Source: JBCCGR01 sp039029195 (GTDB lineage Bacteria > Pseudomonadota > Alphaproteobacteria > Rhizobiales > Rhizobiaceae). Taken from it: DNA of 64,000 nucleotides. The DNA lies in the NCBI GenBank assembly GCA_039029195.1, contig JBCCGR010000018.1, positions 15,204 to 79,203 of the forward strand, in the 5' to 3' direction. The notes under the pieces were generated by a model that worked only from the letters and a program-made list of their open reading frames with translations, ran no database searches and had not been told where the DNA came from. Shown here piece after piece: positions 55,531 to 64,000 of the stretch (position 1 is the first letter of the stretch; every line of letters starts with the position of its first letter). Made by a program: the position numbers and the translations under genes.

Positions 55531-58500
55531 GTGGGTTTTCACACGCGTCATCAAGAGAAACTACTGGCCTCGGCGTCAGTTTTTCCTTTAATTTCAACGT
55601 CCATTCTTGCGGCGTCGGCTTCTGTCGCGACCTCAGACGCTGGTGCTGCTGAGAAAAAATGGTCACCATCCGTCACCAGTCGAATCACGACTCGCGACGT
55701 TGATATCCAGAGTGCAACTGAACTTTTTCTACCTGTCGGGCAGGACGAAGATTCTCTGTTCTATCTCGATTTGCGGGTTGTGCCGGAAAATATCCACGAA
55801 ATTGAGGGCAATTTCGGCGCCGGTTTTCGCCAGATTGTGGGGGAAAATTTCGGTATTGGCGCATATGCTTTTCTTGACACAGCCCAGATCGACAACCAAC
55901 GATTCTGGGCGACTACAATTGGTGTCGAGGCTTTTACTGATGTTTTCGATGCCCACCTGAACGTTCATCTACCCATCACGCAAGATGTGGTGACCGCAAC
56001 CGGTGCGGGTACTGGCCGGTCAACATTGTCGCTTGTTGGCAATTCGATCATCGAATCGATCTCAACCGGGTCGAACAAGATTTCCGGGCTGTATGGCGTG
56101 CAGGGCGAGGTCGGGGTTACGCTGCCGGTCGATCTTCCGCCGGACAACTCGATCCGTTTCAGTGCCGGGGCATTCCACTTCGAAGGAAATGGGGCACAAC
56201 CAGTAACCGGAGCCACGGCAGGGTTCGAGTACAATTTCAACAATGCACTCGGCATTGACGGCGCTCGATTTACAGTTGGTGTCGGGGTTATTCACGACAC
56301 AGTGCGCAAGACCGATTTCACCGCTGAAGTGCGCTTGACCATTCCTGTGGGTTCGGTTGCGCAATCAGACGAAGAAGGCGAGGCGACCTCAACCAATCAG
56401 CCGGCACTGACTGCGCTGGAGCGTCAGATGCAGGGCCGTGTCCGCCGCTTCACCCAGGTGCCAACACAGAAAGTCAACAACCTCAGGACGGAAAACCGCG
56501 TTGCCGTAGATGCACGCGATGGGTCACTCTACAATTCAATCTTCTTTGCTGATGGCGCCAATTCGACCGGTGCCGGCACTCAGCCTGACCCAACCACTCT
56601 CGATGATGCGGTGCTCAAAGCTGCGGCTGGCAATGGCATTATCGTCGCCGAGGGCAACAATGGTGTTATTTTCACACCAGATGGTGTGACGCTCAAAAAC
56701 GGTCAGGACCTTCTGGGTGGCGGAACCACGGTGCCGGTCCGCCTGCGCGATGGTCGTGTCGTCAACTTCACGCTGGGCCAGACGAACGGGATTATCCAAA
56801 ACCAGTCGAACCTTTCCGATACAATTCGTCTCGGCAACACCAATATTCTTCAGAATTTCTCTGTTCGTGGCGGTCTGAATGGTATTTCGGGCGACGGTGT
56901 TGGTGGCATCAATCTGATCAATGTCCGGGTCAGCAATACTGCGGGCGATGGTTTCCGCGTCCGTAATCCGAATGGGCCGTTCAATGCTACCGGGTTTCAA
57001 ATCACCGATGTCGGTGGTGACGGCATTGATATTCTCGGCGCCAGCGGCACGTTTACCTTTGTCGACACAGACATTTCCGGAGCTGGTGGTTCTGGCGTGC
57101 GATTGTCCGGCGGCATTGACACGACATTCGATGGTCAAAGCACGATTTCTTCGTCGAGACCTGTCGCACCATCAATCACCATTGAAGACCACACCGGGAC
57201 ACTGACGTTCGATGGTACGATTGACGCGACAAGCGGCACGGGTCTGCAGTTCGACGATGCGGACGGCACTTACGATTTCAATGGTCAGGTGACGTTGAAT
57301 GGTGGCGATGCGGGCATCGATATTCTGGGCGATTCCGCAGGCACCTTCACCTTTGCGAACACTGACATAACCAATCCCACTGGTCCAAGTGTGCGGGTTG
57401 ACGGTGGCTCGGCCAACGTCAATTTCGGCCCTGGCAGCTCTATCAACCACAACTCAAACTCATCGACTATTGATGTTCTGAATGGGCACACTGGTACAAT
57501 CACCTTTGGTGGGCCAATCAACTCTACGAACGGCACCGGGCTGCAATTCGACAATGCGGACGGCACCTATAATTTTAATGGAGAGATCACGCTGAACGGC
57601 ACTGCCGGGGGTGCCGATGTCGGTATCGATATTCTCAACGATTCTGCTGGCACTTTCACATTTTCCGGTCTGACCACCATCAACAACACTGCTGGTGGAG
57701 CGGGTGTGAACATTGATGGTGGATCCGCCAACACCACGTTCACCGGCGGCATCAACATCACCACCAACAATGGCACTGGCCTCAGGATCAACAACAATAC
57801 CGGTCTGACCACCATTCTGAACGGCGTTCCAAACGTCATCAACGCCACTGGCGGTCCTGCAATCGATATCAACAATTCCAACGTCAATCTTGATATCGGT
57901 CAGGTGACGTCGAACAATTCGGCAACCGACGGCATCGCTTTGTTCAATCTGCCGGGAACCGCGAATGTTCGTATTGGTCGAACGGCAGTCGGCAACGCCA
58001 CACAAGATGGCATTGAAATCTTCAATAGTGGCGGCACGCTCACATTCTTCAACACCACAATTAACGGTGGGGCGAATGATGGTGTTGCCATTGAAGGCGG
58101 AACAGGCACGTTTACGTTCAACACCTTGAATATAAACGGTGCGGGCGACGAAGGCTTCGATGTCGACAACTCGAACGCCACTGTGAATGTCAACAACGCG
58201 ACCATCACCGGCTCGGGTGATGACGGCCTTGATATTTCGGATTCCGGAGGAACATTCACCTTCTCCAACATCACAGTTTCCAACACCACGAATCATGGGG
58301 TCAATGTCAACGGCAACAATGGGCGGATCGATTTCAACGGTACCACCAATGTAAACAACTCAGGCGGCGCTGGTGTTCTGTTGAATGCCGCCATGGGTGG
58401 GCCCATCAATTTCAATGATCCGCTGAACGTCAATGGTGCCGGAATTGACGGTGTGGCCATTCTGAATGGAAACGCGACCATCAATTTCCGCGATGTGACT

Positions 58501-61500
58501 GCAAATGGCGGCATTACATTCGATGGCGTCTTCATTAGAGATTTTACAGGCACCGCAAACTTTGCCGGCACAACGACCGTAGCCGGTGCTGGTGACGATG
58601 GAATCGATATTCAAGGTGGCAATGGCACCCTCACATTTGGCACCATCGACATCTCCAACACCACCGATGATGGCATCACGATAAGTGATGCCCAGGGCAC
58701 TTTAAACGTCACTGGCCCGACCACCATCGCAAATGCGGGTGATGAAGGGATTCAGATCAACGATTCACCGATTCAACCCACCTTCAACGGCCTGACAACG
58801 ATCACCAACCCGAATGGGCATGGTGTATTGCTGAATGCAAACATCGGTCAGAGTCTGTTCAACAACCTGAACATCACCAAAGCAGCAGCCACAAGCAGCG
58901 GTTTTCGTATAAATGGCGGCAATCTGGGTGGAACTGGCGTTACGATCAACAATATTGACGTAAGCGGGTTTATGACGGGTATCGATCTCGTTTCCACCCT
59001 CGGCAACGTCACCGTCAATGACGGCACCGTAAACAATACCGCGAACGACGGCATCAGCGTTTTCAACACCAACGCGTCTTTCAACAGCATCGACATTGGC
59101 GGACTGGCCGGGTCTACGATTGGGGACGACGCTGTCGATGTGCTGAACAATGATGCGGTCAACCGCACGTTCTCCTTCGTCAACGGCAATATCGGTCTTG
59201 GTGCCGGTGCAACGGTGAACAGCAATGGTATTTCCGTTTCTTCAATTGGAACCGGGACACTGAACACCACGGTGACGACCAATCAGATTGTGTCCAGAAC
59301 CGAGACAATCAGAGTGTCAGCCGGTGTCAATGCCAATTCAATTATCCTGAACCTCAGCGACAATGGCACACTTACGCGCACGACGAACGGCTTCACGGTG
59401 GATGTTCGGGGATCTGGCCTGAACTCTGTCATCGTGACTTCGCTTGGGGCTGGACCAACACAAATTATTGGTCTGGGTCCCGCCAACGGCGGTGGCGTAT
59501 TGTTCAGCCAGGTGAGCTTTGATGCTGATGGCAATACCGGAAACGGATTTCAGCAGGTCACTGGCGGTACATTGCAAGTCGGTAGCAATGCTGCAAATCG
59601 CGTCCAGGGTGACGGTCTTTCCTTCCTGGGTACCACAGGAGACATCGGCTTCGCCAACGTGACCATTTTCAACAATGGTGGCACCGGCCTTGAAGTTGAC
59701 ACCAAACTGTTTGGCGGCACTGTCTTCAATCTGGACGTGGCTGCCGGGTCCATCGATACGACTGGTGGTCCGGTTCTGTTCCTTGATCCGCTGACCGGCA
59801 ATATGACGTTCGGTTCGCTTGCCGGCAACGGCACCACAACGGGCGGTGCAACCAACACCGGCAACAGCGGCAATGGGTCGGCGATCACGCTGGACGGGTT
59901 CATTGGCACGTTGAATGTCGGCCAAACCAACATCACCAATCTCGGTGCGGGCGAATCCGGTATTCGATTCCTGAACAACAATGCGGGTACAACGGCGAAT
60001 TTTGGCACGACAACCATTTCGTCGGCCAACAACAATGTAACCGGTATTGATCTTGGCAATACCAATGGCGAAACCATTCGCACCGGTGCGAATTCTTCGA
60101 TCAATCTCACCGGTACAGGCACAATCGGCATTGATTTAACTGGGGCCAATGCAAACTTCATTTTTGGTGATGGCACCGCGCCGCCAACGTCGACAATAAA
60201 CGCGGCAACACTGATCGATCTTACAGGCTTCGCACCCACTCCCACGACGGTCATTAACCTGTTGGATTTGAACTTTGCCAATCAGAATCTTGGTCCGGCA
60301 TTTGGGCAGAACAATACACATTTCTTTGCCCAAACGGCGCGTGGCACCGGCGACGGATCGTCCATTGCAAATGCCTCGAACACGACAACTGCGGATGCCA
60401 ACAATGCTGCGAACGTGTCCTTTGTTGCTGTTGGCGGCGGCAATCTCGATGTCAATGTCAATGGTGATGGACAATTCGACCTGGCGGCTGATCAGGATCT
60501 GACAGCGTTTACCGTTGCAGGTGGCACTGTGAATGTTGGCTTCACAAATCCATTTGCTGCAAATCTGTTGATCAACAACACCGCAGGCACCTTCACCGAT
60601 ACAGCGAACGAAGGCGCAACGGCGCTGACGACCTCATCAGGAAACCTCAACGGCGCTGTTGTCGTCATCGGGCAGAACAGCCAGCTCAGTGACATTCAGA
60701 TCAACGCCTCAGCAGGTGCGGATGGTGCCGGCATCATTGCATCTGGTGCGCTGGGCGGTTCGACCCTGACAAATGTCGACATCACCGGCATGAACGTGGG
60801 ACTGTTCGTCACCGGAGCAACCGGGGCCCTGGTTGCGGATGCGGCGAGTTCCATCTCAAACGCTGGGGTTCGCGCGTATGATGAAGATGTCAGCACCGCC
60901 AATGTAACGTTCAATGGCACCATCAACCAGACCGGCGCGACCGCGGTTCGTGTCAATGGCCGGACAGCTGGCACGCTGACATTTGGCGGCATGGTGACGG
61001 CGAATAGCGGAGCAAGTAACGCCGTTCATCTGACAAACGCGGGCGGGACCGTCAATTTCAATGACGGCCTGAACATTGATACCACCACTGGTACCGGCTT
61101 AATCGCGTTGGGTTCTGGAACGGTCAATGTGGCGGCAACTGCTGGCGATGAATCCATCTCCTCCACGATGGGACAGGCCGTTGAAATCAATTTCGCAACA
61201 ACCAACATCAATTTCGACAGCATCTCCGGCAATGGCAACGGCGCTGCTACGACTGGTGTCGGAATTGGGAATTTGGGCTTCGGCTCTTCCTTCACGGTTT
61301 CGGGTCAGACAACGCTCAACAACTACACCGCCCGGGGTGTTTCGATTGCGAGCCTGACCAGCGGCAATATCACGATCAATTTCGGCAATACGGATGTTAA
61401 CCGGACCACTGGTGTTGCCGGATCGACGGGCATAATCATCGACAACGTGTCGGCCGCCAATGTCGATATTGACTTCGCCACCACTCAAGTGGGGCAGGGG

Positions 61501-63981
61501 CAGGTCACGACGGCGGGTGTTGCTGTTTCAAATGTCACCAACGCGGCAGCGAATTTCAACACCACGTTTGGCTCGCTCAACATCAACCGCGCACAAACCG
61601 GATTCAGCGTTGACAATGTGGACCAGGGCTCCGTCAATGTGACCGGCAATGCGCTGGTACAGAATGCGCAGACCGCCAACATCACCGTTCAGGGATCAAC
61701 GGCAAATGTGAATTTTGGTGGGGTGACCACCACACAGAACAATTCCGGCTTCAACGGCCGTCACATTGGTCTCGGCAACACTGCGGCCAATACGGGCACA
61801 ACCACATTTAACGGCCAGGTCACAACCACATCCAGTGGCTCCGCTGCAGGTGAGGGTGTTAATCTGGGGTCCGGCACGGCAACATTCAGCGGCGGATTGA
61901 GCGTTACCACGCTGAACGGCGCAACAGCACTCACCCAGACGGGCGGCACATTGAATGTCAATGCCAGCGCCGGAAACGAAATTCTGAATTCCACCGGTGG
62001 AAGGGCCATCGATATTTCCGGCGCCGGATCGACTGTCAACGCGACCTTCGATTCTGTGACGTCGACGAATTCCGGGTCCGAGGGCATCGTCATCAATGGT
62101 GTGGGCGCGGGGTCCTTCAGCGTTACCGGCACCAGCACCGTAAACAATGCCACTGGCGACGGTATTGCGCTGACCGGCAATACGGCCACCGTCACATTTG
62201 GCGCGACCAACATTGATCAAGGCGCTGGCGCAAATACGGCCGCCATCGACATTGAAGGGGTCAACAGCCAGATCAATTTCGGCGCGACCACCATCACCGA
62301 TGTGAAGACCGGTCAGACCGGTATTGATTTCACCGGTGCCGATGCACCGGCCACATTTGGCGTAACTGCCATTTCCGGCCCTGTAAATTCTGGCGCGACG
62401 GGCATCAACCTTTCGTCGACGCAGAACAACCGAGCCATCAATTTCGCCACCGGCTCGTCTATTACCTTCACAGGCACCGGCAATTCCATTGGTGTGCAGC
62501 TTGCGCAGGATGACACCAACGCGACAACTGCCAATGCAAACTTTATCTTTGGCGATGGCGCCCTGCCAACGGGCAGCACGATTTCGGTGGGAGCCAATGG
62601 TTTCACTGTCGACACCATCGGCCTCAACGCCGCTTCAGGCACCTACCATTTTGTAGATGTGGCCTTTACCGGCAATGCCGATTTGCCAGTCAGCGGCGCG
62701 GGAATTGTGTTTGTGTCGCAAGCGGGTGGTTTGCTGAACGCTGGTACATTTGGCCTTAGCCATGACGTTAACACGGTGGATGTGGCAACGGCAGAGGCAG
62801 CGCCGGATACCAACCAGACCTTTGTTTTTGTTGGCAATAATCTCGACTTTACTGCCAACGGTGCGGATGGATTCACTCTGGATGACGGCCAGAATGCCGA
62901 TGGTTTTGCCAATGGCAATTCTGTAGCCGTCGGGACGCAGGCGCAGGCCAATGTCACCGGTATTGCCGGAACGCTGACGAACGTGACGGCTAATGCGACA
63001 CAGATCACCAATTCGAATGCTGTCGGTGATGTCTTCACCCTTACTGGCAACAATATCATCGAGAATATTGTTGTTGAGCGCCCCGGAGCCACAGCACAGG
63101 ACATTTTTAGCGCAAATGGTGCGGTTGGCACCGTAACGATCCAGAACACAACCATTCAGAATACCAATGGTGGATTGATCTTTAATCTCTCCAACACCAA
63201 CGGCATGGTGACGATCCAGAACAACACGATCAACACGCCGACCAGCCAATTGTTTTCAGCAACGGGCACTGGAAACATCACAATCACTCGCGGGACGGGA
63301 ACGGTGTTCAGCGCAACTCGTCTGGAAGCCACCAAAACCGGCGGATCGCTGACGATCAATGGTGATTTAACGCTGAACAGCGGTGTCGCCAATGCGCTGA
63401 CGCTTCAAAACAACACCAACACCATATTCGAATTCAATGGCTTGCTCGACATTGACACCACCGGTGGCATTGGCGTCCAGCTGATCAACAACAATACGTC
63501 GACCATCAATTTTAACGGTGGTCTGGATATCGATACCGGCACCGGCAGCGGTTTCGTTGCGACAGGTGGCGGCACACTACATGTGAACGATCCCGGCGGT
63601 GGGACCGACGCAAACGTGACCTCGACCGCAGGTCAAGCGATCAATCTGGACGGGATGATTGTTGCCGCTGGCGGTCTTGAGTTTGGAACGATTATATCGA
63701 TTGGCGGTGTTAACGGCATCCGGGTCAATAACTTGACAGGTGGTCAGATCACCTTCGGTCATCTGGCTGAGAACGTCACCATCACCAACTCAACGATGGA
63801 CGGCATCCTGCTGACCAACAACGCAGCCAATATTGAGTTTGATAATGTGGCGGGGCCATCTGTGGCGGTAACCGCCGTAAATGGTCCCGCCACATTATCA
63901 AACTCAATATTGGCTGCGTTGTTGGTCAGCAGGATGCCGTCCATCGTTGAGTTGGTGATGGTGACGTTCTCAGCCAGATGA
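55531..63981 (+). CDS. Giant inverse-autotransporter-type adhesin with beta-repeat passenger; 3' end unreliable
   Basis: The start is GTG 55531 after GGGGGAATAAC, and the frame gives 2,816 residues. A signal peptide (about 1-40) precedes a beta-barrel domain (about 45-285) that matches inverse autotransporter (intimin/invasin) barrels: ATELFLPVGQDEDSLFYLDLR, EGNFGAGFRQIVGENFGIGA, RFWATTIGVEAFTDVFDAHL. The barrel would export what follows. After a linker, about 2,450 residues are short repeats such as GTFTF, INNT and GxGIDI, like a right-handed beta-helix. There is no LysM and no Ig-like domain. The last 37 residues are complementary to the gene itself (palindrome 63740-64000), so the true C-terminus is probably not in the window. 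Confidence 0.82.
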   Translation: MGFHTRHQEKLLASASVFPLISTSILAASASVATSDAGAAEKKWSPSVTSRITTRDVDIQSATELFLPVGQDEDSLFYLDLRVVPENIHEIEGNFGAGFRQIVGENFGIGAYAFLDTAQIDNQRFWATTIGVEAFTDVFDAHLNVHLPITQDVVTATGAGTGRSTLSLVGNSIIESISTGSNKISGLYGVQGEVGVTLPVDLPPDNSIRFSAGAFHFEGNGAQPVTGATAGFEYNFNNALGIDGARFTVGVGVIHDTVRKTDFTAEVRLTIPVGSVAQSDEEGEATSTNQPALTALERQMQGRVRRFTQVPTQKVNNLRTENRVAVDARDGSLYNSIFFADGANSTGAGTQPDPTTLDDAVLKAAAGNGIIVAEGNNGVIFTPDGVTLKNGQDLLGGGTTVPVRLRDGRVVNFTLGQTNGIIQNQSNLSDTIRLGNTNILQNFSVRGGLNGISGDGVGGINLINVRVSNTAGDGFRVRNPNGPFNATGFQITDVGGDGIDILGASGTFTFVDTDISGAGGSGVRLSGGIDTTFDGQSTISSSRPVAPSITIEDHTGTLTFDGTIDATSGTGLQFDDADGTYDFNGQVTLNGGDAGIDILGDSAGTFTFANTDITNPTGPSVRVDGGSANVNFGPGSSINHNSNSSTIDVLNGHTGTITFGGPINSTNGTGLQFDNADGTYNFNGEITLNGTAGGADVGIDILNDSAGTFTFSGLTTINNTAGGAGVNIDGGSANTTFTGGINITTNNGTGLRINNNTGLTTILNGVPNVINATGGPAIDINNSNVNLDIGQVTSNNSATDGIALFNLPGTANVRIGRTAVGNATQDGIEIFNSGGTLTFFNTTINGGANDGVAIEGGTGTFTFNTLNINGAGDEGFDVDNSNATVNVNNATITGSGDDGLDISDSGGTFTFSNITVSNTTNHGVNVNGNNGRIDFNGTTNVNNSGGAGVLLNAAMGGPINFNDPLNVNGAGIDGVAILNGNATINFRDVTANGGITFDGVFIRDFTGTANFAGTTTVAGAGDDGIDIQGGNGTLTFGTIDISNTTDDGITISDAQGTLNVTGPTTIANAGDEGIQINDSPIQPTFNGLTTITNPNGHGVLLNANIGQSLFNNLNITKAAATSSGFRINGGNLGGTGVTINNIDVSGFMTGIDLVSTLGNVTVNDGTVNNTANDGISVFNTNASFNSIDIGGLAGSTIGDDAVDVLNNDAVNRTFSFVNGNIGLGAGATVNSNGISVSSIGTGTLNTTVTTNQIVSRTETIRVSAGVNANSIILNLSDNGTLTRTTNGFTVDVRGSGLNSVIVTSLGAGPTQIIGLGPANGGGVLFSQVSFDADGNTGNGFQQVTGGTLQVGSNAANRVQGDGLSFLGTTGDIGFANVTIFNNGGTGLEVDTKLFGGTVFNLDVAAGSIDTTGGPVLFLDPLTGNMTFGSLAGNGTTTGGATNTGNSGNGSAITLDGFIGTLNVGQTNITNLGAGESGIRFLNNNAGTTANFGTTTISSANNNVTGIDLGNTNGETIRTGANSSINLTGTGTIGIDLTGANANFIFGDGTAPPTSTINAATLIDLTGFAPTPTTVINLLDLNFANQNLGPAFGQNNTHFFAQTARGTGDGSSIANASNTTTADANNAANVSFVAVGGGNLDVNVNGDGQFDLAADQDLTAFTVAGGTVNVGFTNPFAANLLINNTAGTFTDTANEGATALTTSSGNLNGAVVVIGQNSQLSDIQINASAGADGAGIIASGALGGSTLTNVDITGMNVGLFVTGATGALVADAASSISNAGVRAYDEDVSTANVTFNGTINQTGATAVRVNGRTAGTLTFGGMVTANSGASNAVHLTNAGGTVNFNDGLNIDTTTGTGLIALGSGTVNVAATAGDESISSTMGQAVEINFATTNINFDSISGNGNGAATTGVGIGNLGFGSSFTVSGQTTLNNYTARGVSIASLTSGNITINFGNTDVNRTTGVAGSTGIIIDNVSAANVDIDFATTQVGQGQVTTAGVAVSNVTNAAANFNTTFGSLNINRAQTGFSVDNVDQGSVNVTGNALVQNAQTANITVQGSTANVNFGGVTTTQNNSGFNGRHIGLGNTAANTGTTTFNGQVTTTSSGSAAGEGVNLGSGTATFSGGLSVTTLNGATALTQTGGTLNVNASAGNEILNSTGGRAIDISGAGSTVNATFDSVTSTNSGSEGIVINGVGAGSFSVTGTSTVNNATGDGIALTGNTATVTFGATNIDQGAGANTAAIDIEGVNSQINFGATTITDVKTGQTGIDFTGADAPATFGVTAISGPVNSGATGINLSSTQNNRAINFATGSSITFTGTGNSIGVQLAQDDTNATTANANFIFGDGALPTGSTISVGANGFTVDTIGLNAASGTYHFVDVAFTGNADLPVSGAGIVFVSQAGGLLNAGTFGLSHDVNTVDVATAEAAPDTNQTFVFVGNNLDFTANGADGFTLDDGQNADGFANGNSVAVGTQAQANVTGIAGTLTNVTANATQITNSNAVGDVFTLTGNNIIENIVVERPGATAQDIFSANGAVGTVTIQNTTIQNTNGGLIFNLSNTNGMVTIQNNTINTPTSQLFSATGTGNITITRGTGTVFSATRLEATKTGGSLTINGDLTLNSGVANALTLQNNTNTIFEFNGLLDIDTTGGIGVQLINNNTSTINFNGGLDIDTGTGSGFVATGGGTLHVNDPGGGTDANVTSTAGQAINLDGMIVAAGGLEFGTIISIGGVNGIRVNNLTGGQITFGHLAENVTITNSTMDGILLTNNAANIEFDNVAGPSVAVTAVNGPATLSNSILAALLVSRMPSIVELVMVTFSAR
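57190..57690 (+). repeat. Two-copy internal duplication in adhesin passenger
   Basis: Unit 1 (57190-57372) and unit 2 (57487-about 57684), offset 297 bp, both encode HTGTxTFxGxIxxTxGTGLQF then DxADGTYxFNGxxTLNG and IDILxDSAGTFTF. Looser copies of GTFTF and GIDI modules recur through the rest of the passenger. This indicates growth by segmental duplication. Confidence 0.75.
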
Positions 63982-64000
63982 CCGAAGGTGATCTGACCAC
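63740..64000. repeat. Near-perfect palindrome running to the window edge
   Basis: Bases 63740-63854 and 63886-64000 are exact reverse complements of each other (115 bp, no mismatch). The central 31 bp (63855-63885) form a quasi-palindrome with four mismatched pairs (63855/63885, 63860/63880, 63862/63878, 63863/63877) centred on 63870. The arm reaches the last base of the window, so its full length is unknown. Confidence 0.95.

Noticed and set aside
55729..63762. Many open frames on the minus strand opposite the adhesin
   Set aside because: They are low-complexity shadows (Val/Pro/Ser/Ala-rich) of the repetitive plus-strand gene, without ribosome binding sites or domains.
63759..63944. Minus-strand frame of 61 residues nearly identical to the plus-strand adhesin end
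   Set aside because: It is the mirror image created by the palindrome centred on 63870, not a second gene.

Overview
This 64 kb window reads as chromosomal DNA of an alphaproteobacterium, most likely Hyphomicrobiales (Rhizobiales). The evidence is a groESL operon with a perfect CIRCE element, the pmbA / IMPase-like / DUF4170 / kdtA (waaA) / lpxK / DUF2093 / mutL neighbourhood, a zinc-dependent M16 peptidase paired with an inactive partner, a MutL carrying its own endonuclease motif, and SapC-like and IalB-like proteins. I saw no tRNA, rRNA, CRISPR array, insertion sequence or prophage.

Layout. (1) 1-1.7 kb: the 3' part of a TPR gene that enters from the left edge, then two 138-bp intergenic repeats. 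(2) 1.7-3.8 kb: groEL and groES on the minus strand with terminator, promoter and CIRCE. (3) 4.1-7.7 kb: an orphan TadG-like von Willebrand factor A protein and a convergent membrane-anchored degenerate EAL protein. (4) 7.9-17.5 kb: housekeeping genes (HAD phosphatase, ribF, two SDRs, ileS, a lipoprotein, tadA, an RluB/RsuA-type pseudouridine synthase, rsmD). (5) 17.6-28.3 kb: the M16 pair, a patatin-like hydrolase, a MATE exporter, pmbA, and the lipid A/Kdo genes kdtA and lpxK. (6) 28.3-33 kb, minus strand: mutL, a small ABM-domain protein, an MFS exporter and an acyltransferase-3 protein. (7) 33.2-39.2 kb: pirin, then a compact archaic (Csu-like) chaperone-usher pilus operon with two spore-coat-U pilins, a chaperone and an usher. 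A CtrA-type box lies ahead of it. (8) 39.3-53 kb: a metabolic block. It holds an MTA/SAH nucleosidase-like protein, a coupled acyl-CoA dehydrogenase / ADP-forming acyl-CoA ligase / enoyl-CoA hydratase trio, a thioredoxin-like protein, a TVP38 membrane protein, a glutaryl-CoA dehydrogenase-like enzyme, a run of hydrolases and an aminotransferase. (9) 53.1-55.1 kb: IalB-like, SapC-like and a small Cys-rich protein. (10) 55.5-64 kb: one very large surface protein with an inverse-autotransporter (intimin/invasin-type) barrel at its N-terminus and about 2,500 residues of short Gly/Asn/Thr-rich beta repeats.

The points most worth a second look are at the right edge and in the surface genes. The last 261 bases form a near-perfect palindrome centred on 63870. 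The apparent C-terminus and stop codon of the giant adhesin are therefore the complement of its own coding sequence, either a fold-back artefact or a real inverted duplication. The adhesin combines a type Ve-like barrel with a beta-helix-like passenger instead of the usual Ig-like domains. The pilus operon may be under CtrA cell-cycle control. Together with the TadG-like and SapC-like proteins, these genes point to a surface-attachment lifestyle; that is inference.
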